Assembly: GCF_007970185.1 (NCBI RefSeq)
Contig: NZ_CP042431.1
Location: 3,906,001-3,970,000, forward strand
DNA from: Pseudobacter ginsenosidimutans
Lineage (GTDB): Bacteria; Bacteroidota; Bacteroidia; Chitinophagales; Chitinophagaceae
DNA length: 64,000 nt
Direction: 5' to 3'
Both the position numbers and the translations under genes were made by a program. Positions 17,051 through 25,752 of this stretch are shown piece after piece. Below the pieces are notes generated by a model, which had not been told where the DNA came from, ran no database searches, and was given only the letters and a program-made list of their open reading frames with translations. Positions within the stretch are counted from its first letter, which is position 1. Every line of letters starts with the position of its first letter.

Positions 17051-19198
17051 TTATTCGGTTTCTTTCAAAAATTGCTGGTACAGGGGACTATCCCTTAGCA
17101 GTACTTCGTGTGTGCCCCGGTGTTCTATCACGCCGCGATTCAATACAATGATCTGGTCGCAGTCCCTGATGGTGCTTAGCCGGTGGGCAATGATCACCAG
17201 GGTGATGCCGAGACCTTTTATATTCTGACAGATCCTGAATTCCGTTTCGGGGTCCAGGGCGCTGGTGGCTTCGTCCAGCACCAGGATGCGGGGCTTCTTG
17301 ATCAGTGCTCTGGCTATTTCCATCCGCTGCCTTTCGCCACCGCTGAAATTCCTGCCACCTTCATGGAGCTGGCTGAAATAGCCGCCCGGTCTTTTAGAGA
17401 TCACATCATGTATCTCTGCCAGCCGGCAGGCATGAATGATATGCTCCATGGCAATGCTCTCGTCCCAGAAGGTCAATACATCTTTGACAGTGCCTGCGAA
17501 AAGTTCTATCTCCTGGTCCACCATGCCGATGGAAGCTGTCCGTAATGCCTTCGGTAACTGTTCAAGATCCTTACCATCAAACTGCACGCTTCCTTTCCAG
17601 GGTTCGTACAGGCCGGTGATCAGTTTGGCCAGGGTGGACTTGCCGGACCCCGACAACCCGATAAAAGCAAAACTTTGCCCACGGGGTATCTGCAGGGAAA
17701 TATCATTGATGATGGGCGGCGCCATCTGATTATAACCGAAGCTGAGTGCCTGCAGGCTGATGGCGCCAGACAATTGCTCTGCTACAACGGATGGGGTAAG
17801 CTGGCGGGTGTTTTCTTTGTCCGGGTAATGAAGGATATCGTACAGGCTTCTGAAATAGGAGCCTAACATGGAAAGCTCGCTGCTGGAGTCTGCCACTCTC
17901 TGTACAGGTACAAAGAACTGTTGGAACAGTACGGTGAAGGTAAGCAGCAGGCCTACGGAAAGATCACCTTTCATCACTTCATAGCCACCGATCAGGAGGA
18001 TCAGGCCCAGATTGACCAGGGAAAGAAGGCCGGGAAGTGCTCGGCTAACGGTAGTGTGTAAGCGCGTTTGCTGGCTGCTGATCAGGTAACGTGCGTGGAA
18101 GCCTGCCCATTTGCGGAAGAATTCGTTCTCACGGGCCGAGGATTTGATGGACTCGATGGCCTGTAGTCCGGTATAGGAAACTCCGGAGAGGCTGCTGCTG
18201 TCTTTAACGAATCGGTTGTAAACGGCATTTCTACGCAGGCCCAGCCAGTAGAAGAGACGCATCGTAACTGCTGCGATCACCAGGCAGATCAGCGCCAGTT
18301 TAACACTGTACACAAACATGACCCCGAGAAAGAATAGGGAAGACAGCAGTGATACAACGGTTGAGAGGAGGCTGCCTGTCAGCGATTCGGCTACGAGGTT
18401 GGCAAACTCCACACGGGAACTGATCTCGGCCTTGCTGCGCTGCTGATAAAACGACATCGGCAGGTGAAAGATCTTTACCAGCAAGCGGTAAGCCAGCAGC
18501 ACACTGAGCTTGGTGTTCAGTCTCCGGATAACGGTCTGCTGGATCATCATGAGTGCTGCATTGATCAGGATGGCGGCGCCAAGACTGACCATGATGGGTA
18601 CCAGCCAGAAAGTATTATTTTGTATGAGAACGAAATCGATGAAGATGCGGGTAATGGAAGGAATTACCAGCGCCGGAGCCAGCGCCAGCAGGCCGGCGAA
18701 CAAAAGAAAATACAATGTTCTTTTCGAACCGCTGAGCAGTTCCCATATCTTTTGGGTAACATTGAAAGGCGCACCTTGTTTTTTGAAACCTTCCGCAGGT
18801 TCCAGTTGCAGCACCACACCGGAATAGGAGCCGGCAAATTCTTCCGGCGTTACCCAGATCTTACCCAGGGCAGGATCGTTGAGGAAGACTTTATTTTCAG
18901 TTGCTCCTTCCACTACCAGAAAGTGATTGCTCTCCCAGAAAACGATAAAGGGAAAGGGTAGTGCCAATGCCTGCTGCGCAGTCTTCTTGAAACCCTGCGC
19001 TTTCATTCCGAGAGTGCGGGCCGCTACCACGATATTTTTGGCGCTGGTCCCATCCCGGCTCACACCACAAATGGTTCTCAATTGTTCCAATGGAAGATAG
19101 GATCCAAAATAGGAACAGATGATCCCCAATGAGGCAGCTCCGCATTCCACTGCTTCCATCTGCAGCAACACCGGGGTATTGACTCTTCTGGCACTCAT
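17051..19198 (-). CDS. Peptidase-containing ABC exporter (C39 domain)
   Basis: 715 residues. The N-terminal C39 papain-like domain has its triad visible: Cys19 in MEAVECGAASLG, His92 in SNHFLVVEG and Asp108 in LNDPALG. It would remove the leader after the GG of the Nif11-type precursor during export. A six-helix membrane domain (about 165-430) and an ATPase with Walker A GLSGSGKST, signature FSGGERQR and Walker B RILVLDEATSALD follow. It overlaps the HlyD stop by 4 bases (ATGA), so the two are translationally coupled. Together with the second ABC protein it completes the NHLM-type export trio. Confidence 0.95.
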   Translation of the reverse strand: MSARRVNTPVLLQMEAVECGAASLGIICSYFGSYLPLEQLRTICGVSRDGTSAKNIVVAARTLGMKAQGFKKTAQQALALPFPFIVFWESNHFLVVEGATENKVFLNDPALGKIWVTPEEFAGSYSGVVLQLEPAEGFKKQGAPFNVTQKIWELLSGSKRTLYFLLFAGLLALAPALVIPSITRIFIDFVLIQNNTFWLVPIMVSLGAAILINAALMMIQQTVIRRLNTKLSVLLAYRLLVKIFHLPMSFYQQRSKAEISSRVEFANLVAESLTGSLLSTVVSLLSSLFFLGVMFVYSVKLALICLVIAAVTMRLFYWLGLRRNAVYNRFVKDSSSLSGVSYTGLQAIESIKSSARENEFFRKWAGFHARYLISSQQTRLHTTVSRALPGLLSLVNLGLILLIGGYEVMKGDLSVGLLLTFTVLFQQFFVPVQRVADSSSELSMLGSYFRSLYDILHYPDKENTRQLTPSVVAEQLSGAISLQALSFGYNQMAPPIINDISLQIPRGQSFAFIGLSGSGKSTLAKLITGLYEPWKGSVQFDGKDLEQLPKALRTASIGMVDQEIELFAGTVKDVLTFWDESIAMEHIIHACRLAEIHDVISKRPGGYFSQLHEGGRNFSGGERQRMEIARALIKKPRILVLDEATSALDPETEFRICQNIKGLGITLVIIAHRLSTIRDCDQIIVLNRGVIEHRGTHEVLLRDSPLYQQFLKETE

Positions 19199-20358
19199 CT
19201 GGAATGCTTCAATGAAGGAAATATGAAAGAGATGGGCGATCGTTCTTCAGCAATGATATTCGCCCGGATCAGTGTGCCACTCATAACATCTGTTTCCGGA
19301 CCGCGGCCGGAAGTCCATTTGTATTTACTGAAGGTGCTGCTATCGGTAGACAGTCTCACTTCCGCCACCATGGGCAGACCATCGCGGGAGAGTTCTTCCA
19401 CCAGTTTGCTGTTGCGTAAAGTACGGTTCATACCCGCTTCCGTGAGGGTGTATTTTGAAATATAGCTGACAGTACCCAACAGGTAACCGTGTTCTTCGGG
19501 AGGAATGGTGGAAGGCGCTATCTGTACTGTCATGCCCGGTTGCAGCTTCTTGCCTTCATTAGCGTTTACATATACCTGTGCGATCAGTTCGTTGCGGTCA
19601 TAATCCTGGTTCTCCATCACCAGGAAAGTGCTGCCTTCATTGAAAATATCTCCATTGTTGAAGGCCATATCGATAACGGTACCGCTATAGGGACTGACGA
19701 TCTGCGACTGGTTGACGAGCTGATTCTTTTTGAATTGCAGTTCGCTTTCATAAGTGCGCAGGTTGTTCCGGAATTCGAAGATCCGGGCGTGGTTGTAATT
19801 GACGAGGTCTGTCATTCGCAGCAGTTCGGTTTGCCGGTCCTTTTCAAGCCCTGCCTTTTCCTGTTCGTAGTTTTCTGCTTCAGAGTTAAGTGACCTGAGC
19901 TGCCTGTCGTAACCGGCAATAGTTGCTTTCAGCTGTTGAATAGACTTGTTACGCACTGCCAGGTCAGTATTATCCAGCAGCCAGTTCAGGCTTTTGCGGA
20001 TGTCTCGGATCTGGGTTTCGAGTTTTTTGATATCGAAGATCAGTTCCAGTTGTTCTACGGTGGCCAGGATCTCGCCCTGCTCTACCTGCTGACCGATCTT
20101 TACGTTGAGCTGACTGATCTTCCCGGGGAAGGGGACTTTTATTTCACTGATGCCGGATTCATTGATGAGAATGCCTTTGCCTTTTACATAGACGGGTACG
20201 CTGGAAACGATGCTCCAGATAATGGTAGCTACGATGATGGCGAAAATAAAACTGATAAACATTTTCTGCCGGGGGCGAACCAGTTGCACAGCCTGGTCCA
20301 CCTTGTCCGGGGATCTGTGAATATCCAGTTCTTCAGCGCTTGCCTGCTGTATGTTCAT
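19195..20358 (-). CDS. HlyD-family secretion (membrane fusion) protein
   Basis: 387 residues. A short cytoplasmic N-terminus is followed by one membrane helix (KMFISFIFAIIVATIIWSIV, about 32-51), then a periplasmic barrel-sandwich and coiled-coil region: GKGILINESGISEIKVPFPGKI, VKIGQQVEQGEILATVE, long helices with QLKATIAGYDRQL, and the return half YSGTVIDMAFNNGDIFNEGSTFLV. It links the inner-membrane exporter to the outer membrane. This is the NHLM-type HlyD protein. It starts 14 bases after the preceding gene and overlaps the C39-ABC gene by 4 bases. Confidence 0.93.
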   Translation of the reverse strand: MNIQQASAEELDIHRSPDKVDQAVQLVRPRQKMFISFIFAIIVATIIWSIVSSVPVYVKGKGILINESGISEIKVPFPGKISQLNVKIGQQVEQGEILATVEQLELIFDIKKLETQIRDIRKSLNWLLDNTDLAVRNKSIQQLKATIAGYDRQLRSLNSEAENYEQEKAGLEKDRQTELLRMTDLVNYNHARIFEFRNNLRTYESELQFKKNQLVNQSQIVSPYSGTVIDMAFNNGDIFNEGSTFLVMENQDYDRNELIAQVYVNANEGKKLQPGMTVQIAPSTIPPEEHGYLLGTVSYISKYTLTEAGMNRTLRNSKLVEELSRDGLPMVAEVRLSTDSSTFSKYKWTSGRGPETDVMSGTLIRANIIAEERSPISFIFPSLKHSR

Positions 20359-20372
20359 AAGGTGGTAGGCTG

Positions 20373-21146
20373 TTAGTTATTGGTGATCACCCAGTGGCCG
20401 GGTTGTGTTGTAATGAAGCAGTGCTTTTTTGCGGAGCGGAACTGATCGAGGCTTTCCACGATCACCTGGTGGCAGCCGGCCACGCCGCGAAGCTGGTATT
20501 CTTTTCCGGCGTATACGATACCCTTGTATTCATCCTCTACATAGAGGTAGAGATTTTTGGAAGAGTTGTTGACCACTTTCAAGATGGGGCCGGAAGGCTT
20601 TGCAGCAGCAGATCCGGGAGCTCCTTTTGCGCGGAAACCCCGGTTGGTTTTCGAAAGCGCAGGAGGCGGCGGCGGTGGTGGCGGAGGAGGAGAAGAAATG
20701 TCTACGGGTTCGTCCTGTTGCATTTCGTCAAGAAGCGCGATGGTCTCCTTGTTAATGGAATAGGCAACAGCCATTCTGTACACATTGCTGATTTCGGGCT
20801 TCATCATCCCGCGCCCCTTTACTTTTACCAACAATCCGGCAGTTGTATCCATCAATGACCTGGCATCGATATACGGCGATTTAAGTCGTTTTGCTTTTTC
20901 AAGGCTGTCGAGGTATTCCACTGTTTTCAGTAAAGCAGCGAAATCCCTGGTCATCAGGGCCGAGTCGATAGCAAATCCAATATTGCCGGAGGGAAGGCCA
21001 AATGCTTCCAGTATGGAGATACCCTGCAAACGTTTGGTGGCAACTTTTGCGAGCATACTCTGGCTTTTTTCTTTGGTGGTTTCTTCCTGGGAATAGCCTG
21101 CCAAACAAGCCATCAGGCCCAGGACGAACAGGGTCGTTTTTTTCAT
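20373..21146 (-). CDS. Secreted proline-rich protein of unknown function, first gene of RiPP operon
   Basis: 257 residues from ATG 21146 (MKKTTLFVLGLMACLAGYSQ, a signal peptide); an in-frame start at 21173 would bury it. The N-terminal half is helical (SQSMLAKVATKRLQGISILEAFG, YLDSLEKAKRL). The middle has a run of ten prolines (SSPPPPPPPPPPAL) that must be an extended linker. The C-terminal about 70 residues form a beta domain (SSKNLYLYVEDEYKGIVYAGKEY, GCHQVIVESLD). No family is recognised. It lies 14 bases before hlyD and appears to open the minus-strand operon. Possible roles include exporter accessory or immunity; none is shown. Confidence 0.7.
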   Translation of the reverse strand: MKKTTLFVLGLMACLAGYSQEETTKEKSQSMLAKVATKRLQGISILEAFGLPSGNIGFAIDSALMTRDFAALLKTVEYLDSLEKAKRLKSPYIDARSLMDTTAGLLVKVKGRGMMKPEISNVYRMAVAYSINKETIALLDEMQQDEPVDISSPPPPPPPPPPALSKTNRGFRAKGAPGSAAAKPSGPILKVVNNSSKNLYLYVEDEYKGIVYAGKEYQLRGVAGCHQVIVESLDQFRSAKKHCFITTQPGHWVITNN

Positions 21147-21569
21147 AAGAAGCGAAAGTGATTGATGCTCCAAATTAATGCCTTTTTCCCCACTTTATCA
21201 TAATTGTGCCTGGGTTCTTCCCGGAAAATCTAACATCACATAATATTAGATCGGACAATGATCCCTATCAAAAGGCAGACACTGTTGCAGAAGTCACCGC
21301 ATCTTCCGATACAAAGCCGTTGCAGCAAAGAAGAGAGATGGACTCTCTGATTTTTGAAATGGGCCATCACATCCGACAAAAATTACAGGGGATTTTTGAA
21401 AGCGACCTTAAAGTGATGAAGCTTAACGACCAGAAATTTACTTTTGGCCATCAGTCATCTTAAAAATTCAATTTAAACACAAATTAATGCGGCAGTCTCC
21501 GGAATATTTTGCAACTTTGTTGCATTAATGAAAAGAGGCATTTTACATACATCGGAGAAAAGCAGCAGG
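21147..21569. other. Intergenic region between RiPP operon and metal island
   Basis: About 420 bases between divergent operons. It holds the operator-like element at 21510-21524. A weak plus-strand frame with a GTG start (21206-21463, 85 codons) shows no family features and is not called as a gene. The minus-strand side should carry the RiPP operon promoter; the best -7 candidate (TTAATTTG near 21170) deviates by one base from the consensus and lacks a convincing -33 TTG. Confidence 0.5.
21510..21524. promoter_or_regulatory. Putative metalloregulator operator TGCAAC-N3-GTTGCA
   Basis: Perfect 6-3-6 inverted repeat TGCAAC TTT GTTGCA immediately upstream of the metal island's first gene. A near copy (TGCAAC AGT GTTTCA) lies at 30993-31007 upstream of the related small gene at the far end. 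The repeat size fits a dimeric Fur/Zur-family regulator, one of which is encoded in the island at 25753. Binding is inferred, not shown. Confidence 0.6.
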
Positions 21570-21872
21570 ATGATTGCCATGCTGTTGCTAATCTGCTTTG
21601 CCTATGCAAGCTTCTTTCCGCTGCTGCATTCGCATGCCTGCATCGGGCACTATGAGCAATCTTCAGAGGAAGACGCCGGCACACTCACTGCGGTTTGTAA
21701 AATTTGCGACCACTTTGTACACCAGCAAGGCAAGGAATTTCAGCTCTCATATCCTCCCACGATCACTCCCATACTACCTGCGCCCATTGAACACGATGGT
21801 CCTGTTTGCGCCGGAATATATGAGATGACCCTCAATGCCTTTACCAATAAAGGTCCTCCCGTATTGGCATAA
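21570..21872 (+). CDS. Small His/Cys-containing membrane-anchored or secreted protein
   Basis: 100 residues from ATG 21570 (MIAMLLLICFAYASFFPLLHSHAC); the frame also has an ATG at 21528, but that lies 4 bases from the operator and gives a poorer signal sequence. One hydrophobic N-terminal segment is followed by a His/Cys-rich mature part with HSHACIGHYE, VCKICDHFVHQQ and a C-terminal TNKGPPVLA. The protein encoded at 30636-30932 has the same plan: MIA start, hydrophobic segment, HTHE, CNIC and a C-terminal GPP. It precedes the TonB receptor gene. A periplasmic metal-binding role is plausible. I do not know the family. Confidence 0.75.
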   Translation: MIAMLLLICFAYASFFPLLHSHACIGHYEQSSEEDAGTLTAVCKICDHFVHQQGKEFQLSYPPTITPILPAPIEHDGPVCAGIYEMTLNAFTNKGPPVLA

Positions 21873-21997
21873 CCGAACTTCTGAAACGGCGCACTGCGCC
21901 TGTACATTTTTTTCTATCAATTTATTGCTGCAGCATTCCCACGGGAAAGCGCTCACCCACGTCTTTACAGGCTTCCGGCCTGTGAAGTATCCATTGT

Positions 21998-24400
21998 ATG
22001 TTCAGGATATACACTATACTATTGGTCTGCCTGTTCTGGCAGGCTGCCGCTCATGGCCAAACACATCATCTTACAGGGCAGGTTAGAAACAGCCATCATG
22101 CACCGCTGAAGGGTGTTGCGCTGAACCTCTTACCCCGTGGATGGAACACTGTAACAGACTCTGCCGGACGATTTTCATTCGGGCCGATTGTCAATGGCGA
22201 TTACATCATTATTGCACAGTTCCCTGGTTATCGCGACCAGAGGTTGCAGGTAAAGATCAGGGGCCGGTCTGCCGATACAACTATTGTGATGCGCCAGCTG
22301 GTGACTGAACTTGAAGAAGTGGTGGTCCGCGATAACCAGGTACAGGTGAGAAAAGCAGAAGAATCATTGAACCTGGAAGTAGTGAAAACAGATTTTATTC
22401 ACCGTCATCTGGGTGGAAGCCTGATGAAAACCCTGGAGCGATTACCTGGCATCAAAACCATTGGTATCGGTTCCGGTCAATCGAAACCGTTGATCAGAGG
22501 ACTTGGATTCAATCGTGTTGTGGTGGTGGAGAATGGCATCAAGCACGAAGGGCAGCAGTGGGGAGCAGACCATGGCCTTGAACTGGACCAGTTTGCAGCC
22601 GGTGAAGTGGAATTGATCAAAGGAGCTGCTTCCTTTGTATATGGATCGGATGCCATCGGAGGCGCCATCGATGTAAAACCTGTCTCGCTGCCTGCAGAGA
22701 AAAGTATCGGTGGCTCGGCAGACCTTGTGGGCAAATCGAATAACCATCTCTATGGAGGTTCTGTAAATCTGTACAGCAGAAGTAAGCAATGGTTTGCCAA
22801 TGCCAGGATCAGCTGGCAGGATTATGCTGATTATCGCGTACCTGCCGATACTGTGTACGTATACAGTTATGCAGTTGGACTGCATAAGAACTATTTGAGG
22901 AATACAGCGGGGCGTGAATCCGGACTGCATTTTTCCGGCGGATATGCAGGAGATCGTTTCAGGTCCGTGTTCTACGTAAGCAAGGTTTTCAGTAAAAGCG
23001 GATTCTTTGCCAATGCACATGGCCTGGAGCCGCGCAGGGTAAATGCAGAACTTCATGATCATTCTTCAAGGGATATCCTGCAACCCAGGCAGGAAGTGAA
23101 TCATTTCAAACTGATCAACCGCAGCAGCCTCGAAGCAGGCAAGCACCTGCTGGAGCTGGATCTTGGATATCAACGGAATTTCAGACAGGAGTTCAATCAA
23201 TATGTGAACCACGGCTATATGCCACCGTTATACCCTGATACATTGGGAGTCCCTTCCAACCTTGAACGGGAATTTGACAAGCATGTGTATTCCTTCAGCT
23301 TCAGGGATAAGATCACATGGGGAAAACATACAATCACTGCGGGTTTGAATAGTGAGTTCCAGGATAACAAGATCAGTGGCTGGAGTTTCCTGGTGCCAGC
23401 ATTCAGGCAGTTCACCGCAGGCGCATTCCTCTATGATAAATATAAATTGAATGACAGGTTTCTGTTACACGGTGCCATCCGGTTCGATCACGGCCAGTTG
23501 AAAACTTTCGGTTATACTGACTGGTTCTCTTCAAGAATAAATATAGAAGGGAGCACAGTTAACCAGCACCTGATCAGGGCAGATGCTTTAAGGAGAAATT
23601 TTCAAAGTTGGGTTTGGTCGCTTGGTATGAATTACAACCTGGGGAGTTTTTCTGCAAAGCTCAACCTGGGCAAGAGTTTCCGGATGCCCATCGCGAAAGA
23701 GCTTTCTGCCAATGGTGTGAACTATCATTATTTCAGTTATGAAAAAGGTGATCCAACATTATCTCCGGAACAATCTTACCAGATTGATCTCAGTCTTGGA
23801 TGGGAAGCCGGTAAATGGTCTGTGTTGCTGAGCCCTTTTTACAACTATTTCCCCAATTATATCTATCTCAATCCTACTGCTTTTCATGATTACGATTATG
23901 GAGCGGGCAATCAGGTTTTTCAATATGCTCAAAGCCGTGTATTTCGCTATGGCGGAGAGTTACAGGCCAGGTTCCGGTTTGTGAAGAACCTTGCAATGGA
24001 ATTCACCGGAGAATATCTTTATGCAGAACAATTATCCGGCAACAAAAAAGGATACACACTCCCTTTTTCCCCGCCGCCTTCAGGCTTGATCAACCTCACA
24101 TGGTCACCCCAATGGAACGGTTCATTCCGGAAAACTTATTTCTCCCTCGATTATCGCATCACAACGGAGCAAAATAAGATAGTGCCGCCCGAAAAGAAAA
24201 CACCAGGATACAATGTGTTCAATTTCCAGGCGGGAAGCAGGTTCGTGGTTGCAAAACAATCATTGCAAATGAGCCTGCAGGTGCAAAATATATTCAACAC
24301 GAAATATATGAACCATACCAGCTTTTACAGGCTGATAGAACTTCCTGAGCAGGGAAGGAATATCGTGCTGTTGCTGAAGGTTCCTTTTGCGATAAAATGA
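21998..24400 (+). CDS. TonB-dependent outer-membrane receptor (probable zinc/metal uptake)
   Basis: 800 residues with signal peptide MFRIYTILLVCLFWQAAAHGQ. A carboxypeptidase-D regulatory-like domain (about 25-105, LTGQVRNSHHAPLKGVALNL to VMRQL) is followed by the plug (LMKTLERLPGIKTIGIGSGQSKPLIRGLGFNRVVVVENGIKHEGQQWGADHG split across about 140-185) and a 22-strand barrel that ends in PFAIK. The WGADHGLELD phrase resembles ZnuD-like receptors. Its neighbours (DUF4625 lipoproteins, Fur-type regulator, MerC-like protein, COG0523 GTPase) support metal rather than glycan import; no SusD follows. It is likely energised by TonB and derepressed under metal starvation. The exact substrate is inferred. 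Confidence 0.9.
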   Translation: MFRIYTILLVCLFWQAAAHGQTHHLTGQVRNSHHAPLKGVALNLLPRGWNTVTDSAGRFSFGPIVNGDYIIIAQFPGYRDQRLQVKIRGRSADTTIVMRQLVTELEEVVVRDNQVQVRKAEESLNLEVVKTDFIHRHLGGSLMKTLERLPGIKTIGIGSGQSKPLIRGLGFNRVVVVENGIKHEGQQWGADHGLELDQFAAGEVELIKGAASFVYGSDAIGGAIDVKPVSLPAEKSIGGSADLVGKSNNHLYGGSVNLYSRSKQWFANARISWQDYADYRVPADTVYVYSYAVGLHKNYLRNTAGRESGLHFSGGYAGDRFRSVFYVSKVFSKSGFFANAHGLEPRRVNAELHDHSSRDILQPRQEVNHFKLINRSSLEAGKHLLELDLGYQRNFRQEFNQYVNHGYMPPLYPDTLGVPSNLEREFDKHVYSFSFRDKITWGKHTITAGLNSEFQDNKISGWSFLVPAFRQFTAGAFLYDKYKLNDRFLLHGAIRFDHGQLKTFGYTDWFSSRINIEGSTVNQHLIRADALRRNFQSWVWSLGMNYNLGSFSAKLNLGKSFRMPIAKELSANGVNYHYFSYEKGDPTLSPEQSYQIDLSLGWEAGKWSVLLSPFYNYFPNYIYLNPTAFHDYDYGAGNQVFQYAQSRVFRYGGELQARFRFVKNLAMEFTGEYLYAEQLSGNKKGYTLPFSPPPSGLINLTWSPQWNGSFRKTYFSLDYRITTEQNKIVPPEKKTPGYNVFNFQAGSRFVVAKQSLQMSLQVQNIFNTKYMNHTSFYRLIELPEQGRNIVLLLKVPFAIK

Positions 24401-24422
24401 AAAAATAAACAAAACCCCTTTT

Positions 24423-24899
24423 ATGAAACTGATAAAATATGCAGGCGCGCTATGCCTGATCTGTGCAACAGTTCTTTCCGGTTGCAGTAAAGATGAGAAA
24501 ACGGTGGATACCGAATATCCGGTGATAGACTTATCCGCAGCCTCTTCTTTCCCAAAACAATGCAGTGAATTGAAACGTGGTGAGACTTTCAATTTTAAAG
24601 CTCTGCTGAAAGACAATGCAAAACTTGGGTCTTTTTCGCTGGATATCCATCACAACTTCGATCACCATTCACACAGTACAGAAGTGAATAGTTGCAACAT
24701 GGATCCGGTTAAAGCGCCGGTCAATCCCATGTTATACATCAGGTCGTTTCCCATTCCCGATGGCCGGAACAGTTTTGAAGCTGATGTGGAAATAGCAGTT
24801 CCTTCTGATATAGATCCCGGTGATTATCATTTCATGATTCTCTTAACTGATGCCGAAGGCTGGCAGACCATAAAAGGATTAAGTATAAAAATCAAATAA
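24423..24899 (+). CDS. His-rich DUF4625-type lipoprotein
   Basis: 158 residues. Lipoprotein signal MKLIKYAGALCLICATVLSGCSK with lipobox LSGC. A single Ig-like beta domain has the DUF4625 phrases YPVIDLS, LDIHHNFDHHSHS and PGDYHFMILLTDAEGW. The cluster HHNFDHHSH offers several potential metal ligands. It begins 22 bases after the TonB receptor stop, so it is probably a surface or periplasmic partner of that receptor. The paralogue downstream carries two such domains. A metal-capture role is inferred from composition and context. Confidence 0.85.
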   Translation: MKLIKYAGALCLICATVLSGCSKDEKTVDTEYPVIDLSAASSFPKQCSELKRGETFNFKALLKDNAKLGSFSLDIHHNFDHHSHSTEVNSCNMDPVKAPVNPMLYIRSFPIPDGRNSFEADVEIAVPSDIDPGDYHFMILLTDAEGWQTIKGLSIKIK

Positions 24900-24946
24900 C
24901 CACACAGCTCACTATCAATATTCATTCAATATTTAAATGCTAATCT

Positions 24947-25660
24947 ATGAGACAAATTTTCAATTGGGCTCTTTCTGTTCTTTTGCTTTCTGTTTTGTTC
25001 ACTGCCTGTTCCAAAGATGATGAAGCTGCAGTGCCGGCTCCCGATATCACCGGTATCGAGATCGGATCAGACAACAGCAAAATTGCTTATGCCGGATCTG
25101 ATATTCATATCGAAGCTAAAATTACTGCTCCGGGAAATATCGGCTCCGTGACTGTTGAGATCCATCCTGAAGCGGGAAGTGGCTGGAAGTTCGATTCGGT
25201 ATATACCACAGGCTTTGCCGGGCTTAAATCAGCAGAGTTCCATAAACATATCGACATCCCTGCTGAGGCACTTACCGGACATTACCATCTTCACTTTGTT
25301 GTTACTGATCAGCGTGGCCAGAAAAAGGAATTCGAGGTCGAAATTGAGATCAAAAATGATCCGACACTGCCATCGATTTCGGAACTGGACCTGGCGCTGG
25401 AGGATGGAGGCGCTGAGTTGCACCTGGAAACAGATATAACCGCCCCGAATAAGATCGCTAAAGTTGAAGTGGAGATCCACGGCAACTGGGAAAAGGAATT
25501 CTCCTTCACGGATGCGGCCATGGTTGGACAAACAAATTTTCATTTCCATAAGCATTTAGATATAAGCGCCGCTCCGAAGGGACACTATCATGTTCACCTG
25601 AAAGTGATAGACCAGGCAGGGAAAGAAAAGGAGTTTGAAGATCATTTTGATAAACCTTAA
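24947..25660 (+). CDS. Two-domain DUF4625-type lipoprotein
   Basis: 237 residues. Lipoprotein signal ending LLSVLFTACSK. Two tandem DUF4625-like domains are visible: the first with VTVEIHPEAG, FHKHIDIPAEALTGHYHLHFVVTDQRGQKKEFE (two pieces of one stretch), the second with VEVEIHGNWEKEFSF, FHFHKHLDISAAPKGHYHVH and VIDQAGKEKEFE. The repeated HYHLH/HYHVH and FHKH motifs suggest duplicated metal sites. Third gene of the plus-strand metal operon. Function inferred as for the neighbour. Confidence 0.85.
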   Translation: MRQIFNWALSVLLLSVLFTACSKDDEAAVPAPDITGIEIGSDNSKIAYAGSDIHIEAKITAPGNIGSVTVEIHPEAGSGWKFDSVYTTGFAGLKSAEFHKHIDIPAEALTGHYHLHFVVTDQRGQKKEFEVEIEIKNDPTLPSISELDLALEDGGAELHLETDITAPNKIAKVEVEIHGNWEKEFSFTDAAMVGQTNFHFHKHLDISAAPKGHYHVHLKVIDQAGKEKEFEDHFDKP

Positions 25661-25674
25661 CCTGACAGAAAATT

Positions 25675-25700
25675 ATGATGGAGCCGCCTGGCTCCATCAT
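25675..25700. repeat. Perfect 11-bp inverted repeat hairpin
   Basis: ATGATGGAGCC, loop GCCT, GGCTCCATCAT. It lies 15 bases after the DUF4625 gene stop and before the Fur-type gene. No U-tract follows, so it may be a weak terminator, an RNA stabiliser or an attenuator between receptor and regulator genes. Confidence 0.6.
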
Positions 25701-25752
25701 ATCAAGATTTGGGTGTTGTATCAAGAATTGCCTGATCCAAAAACATCCGGTT

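Noticed and set aside
20679-20708. GC-rich triplet run that looks like a microsatellite
   Set aside because: It is the coding sequence for the proline run of the secreted protein and is read in frame.
21206-21463. Possible 85-codon gene with a GTG start
   Set aside because: It lacks family features and a signal sequence, and the start is poor; kept only as a note in the intergenic entry.
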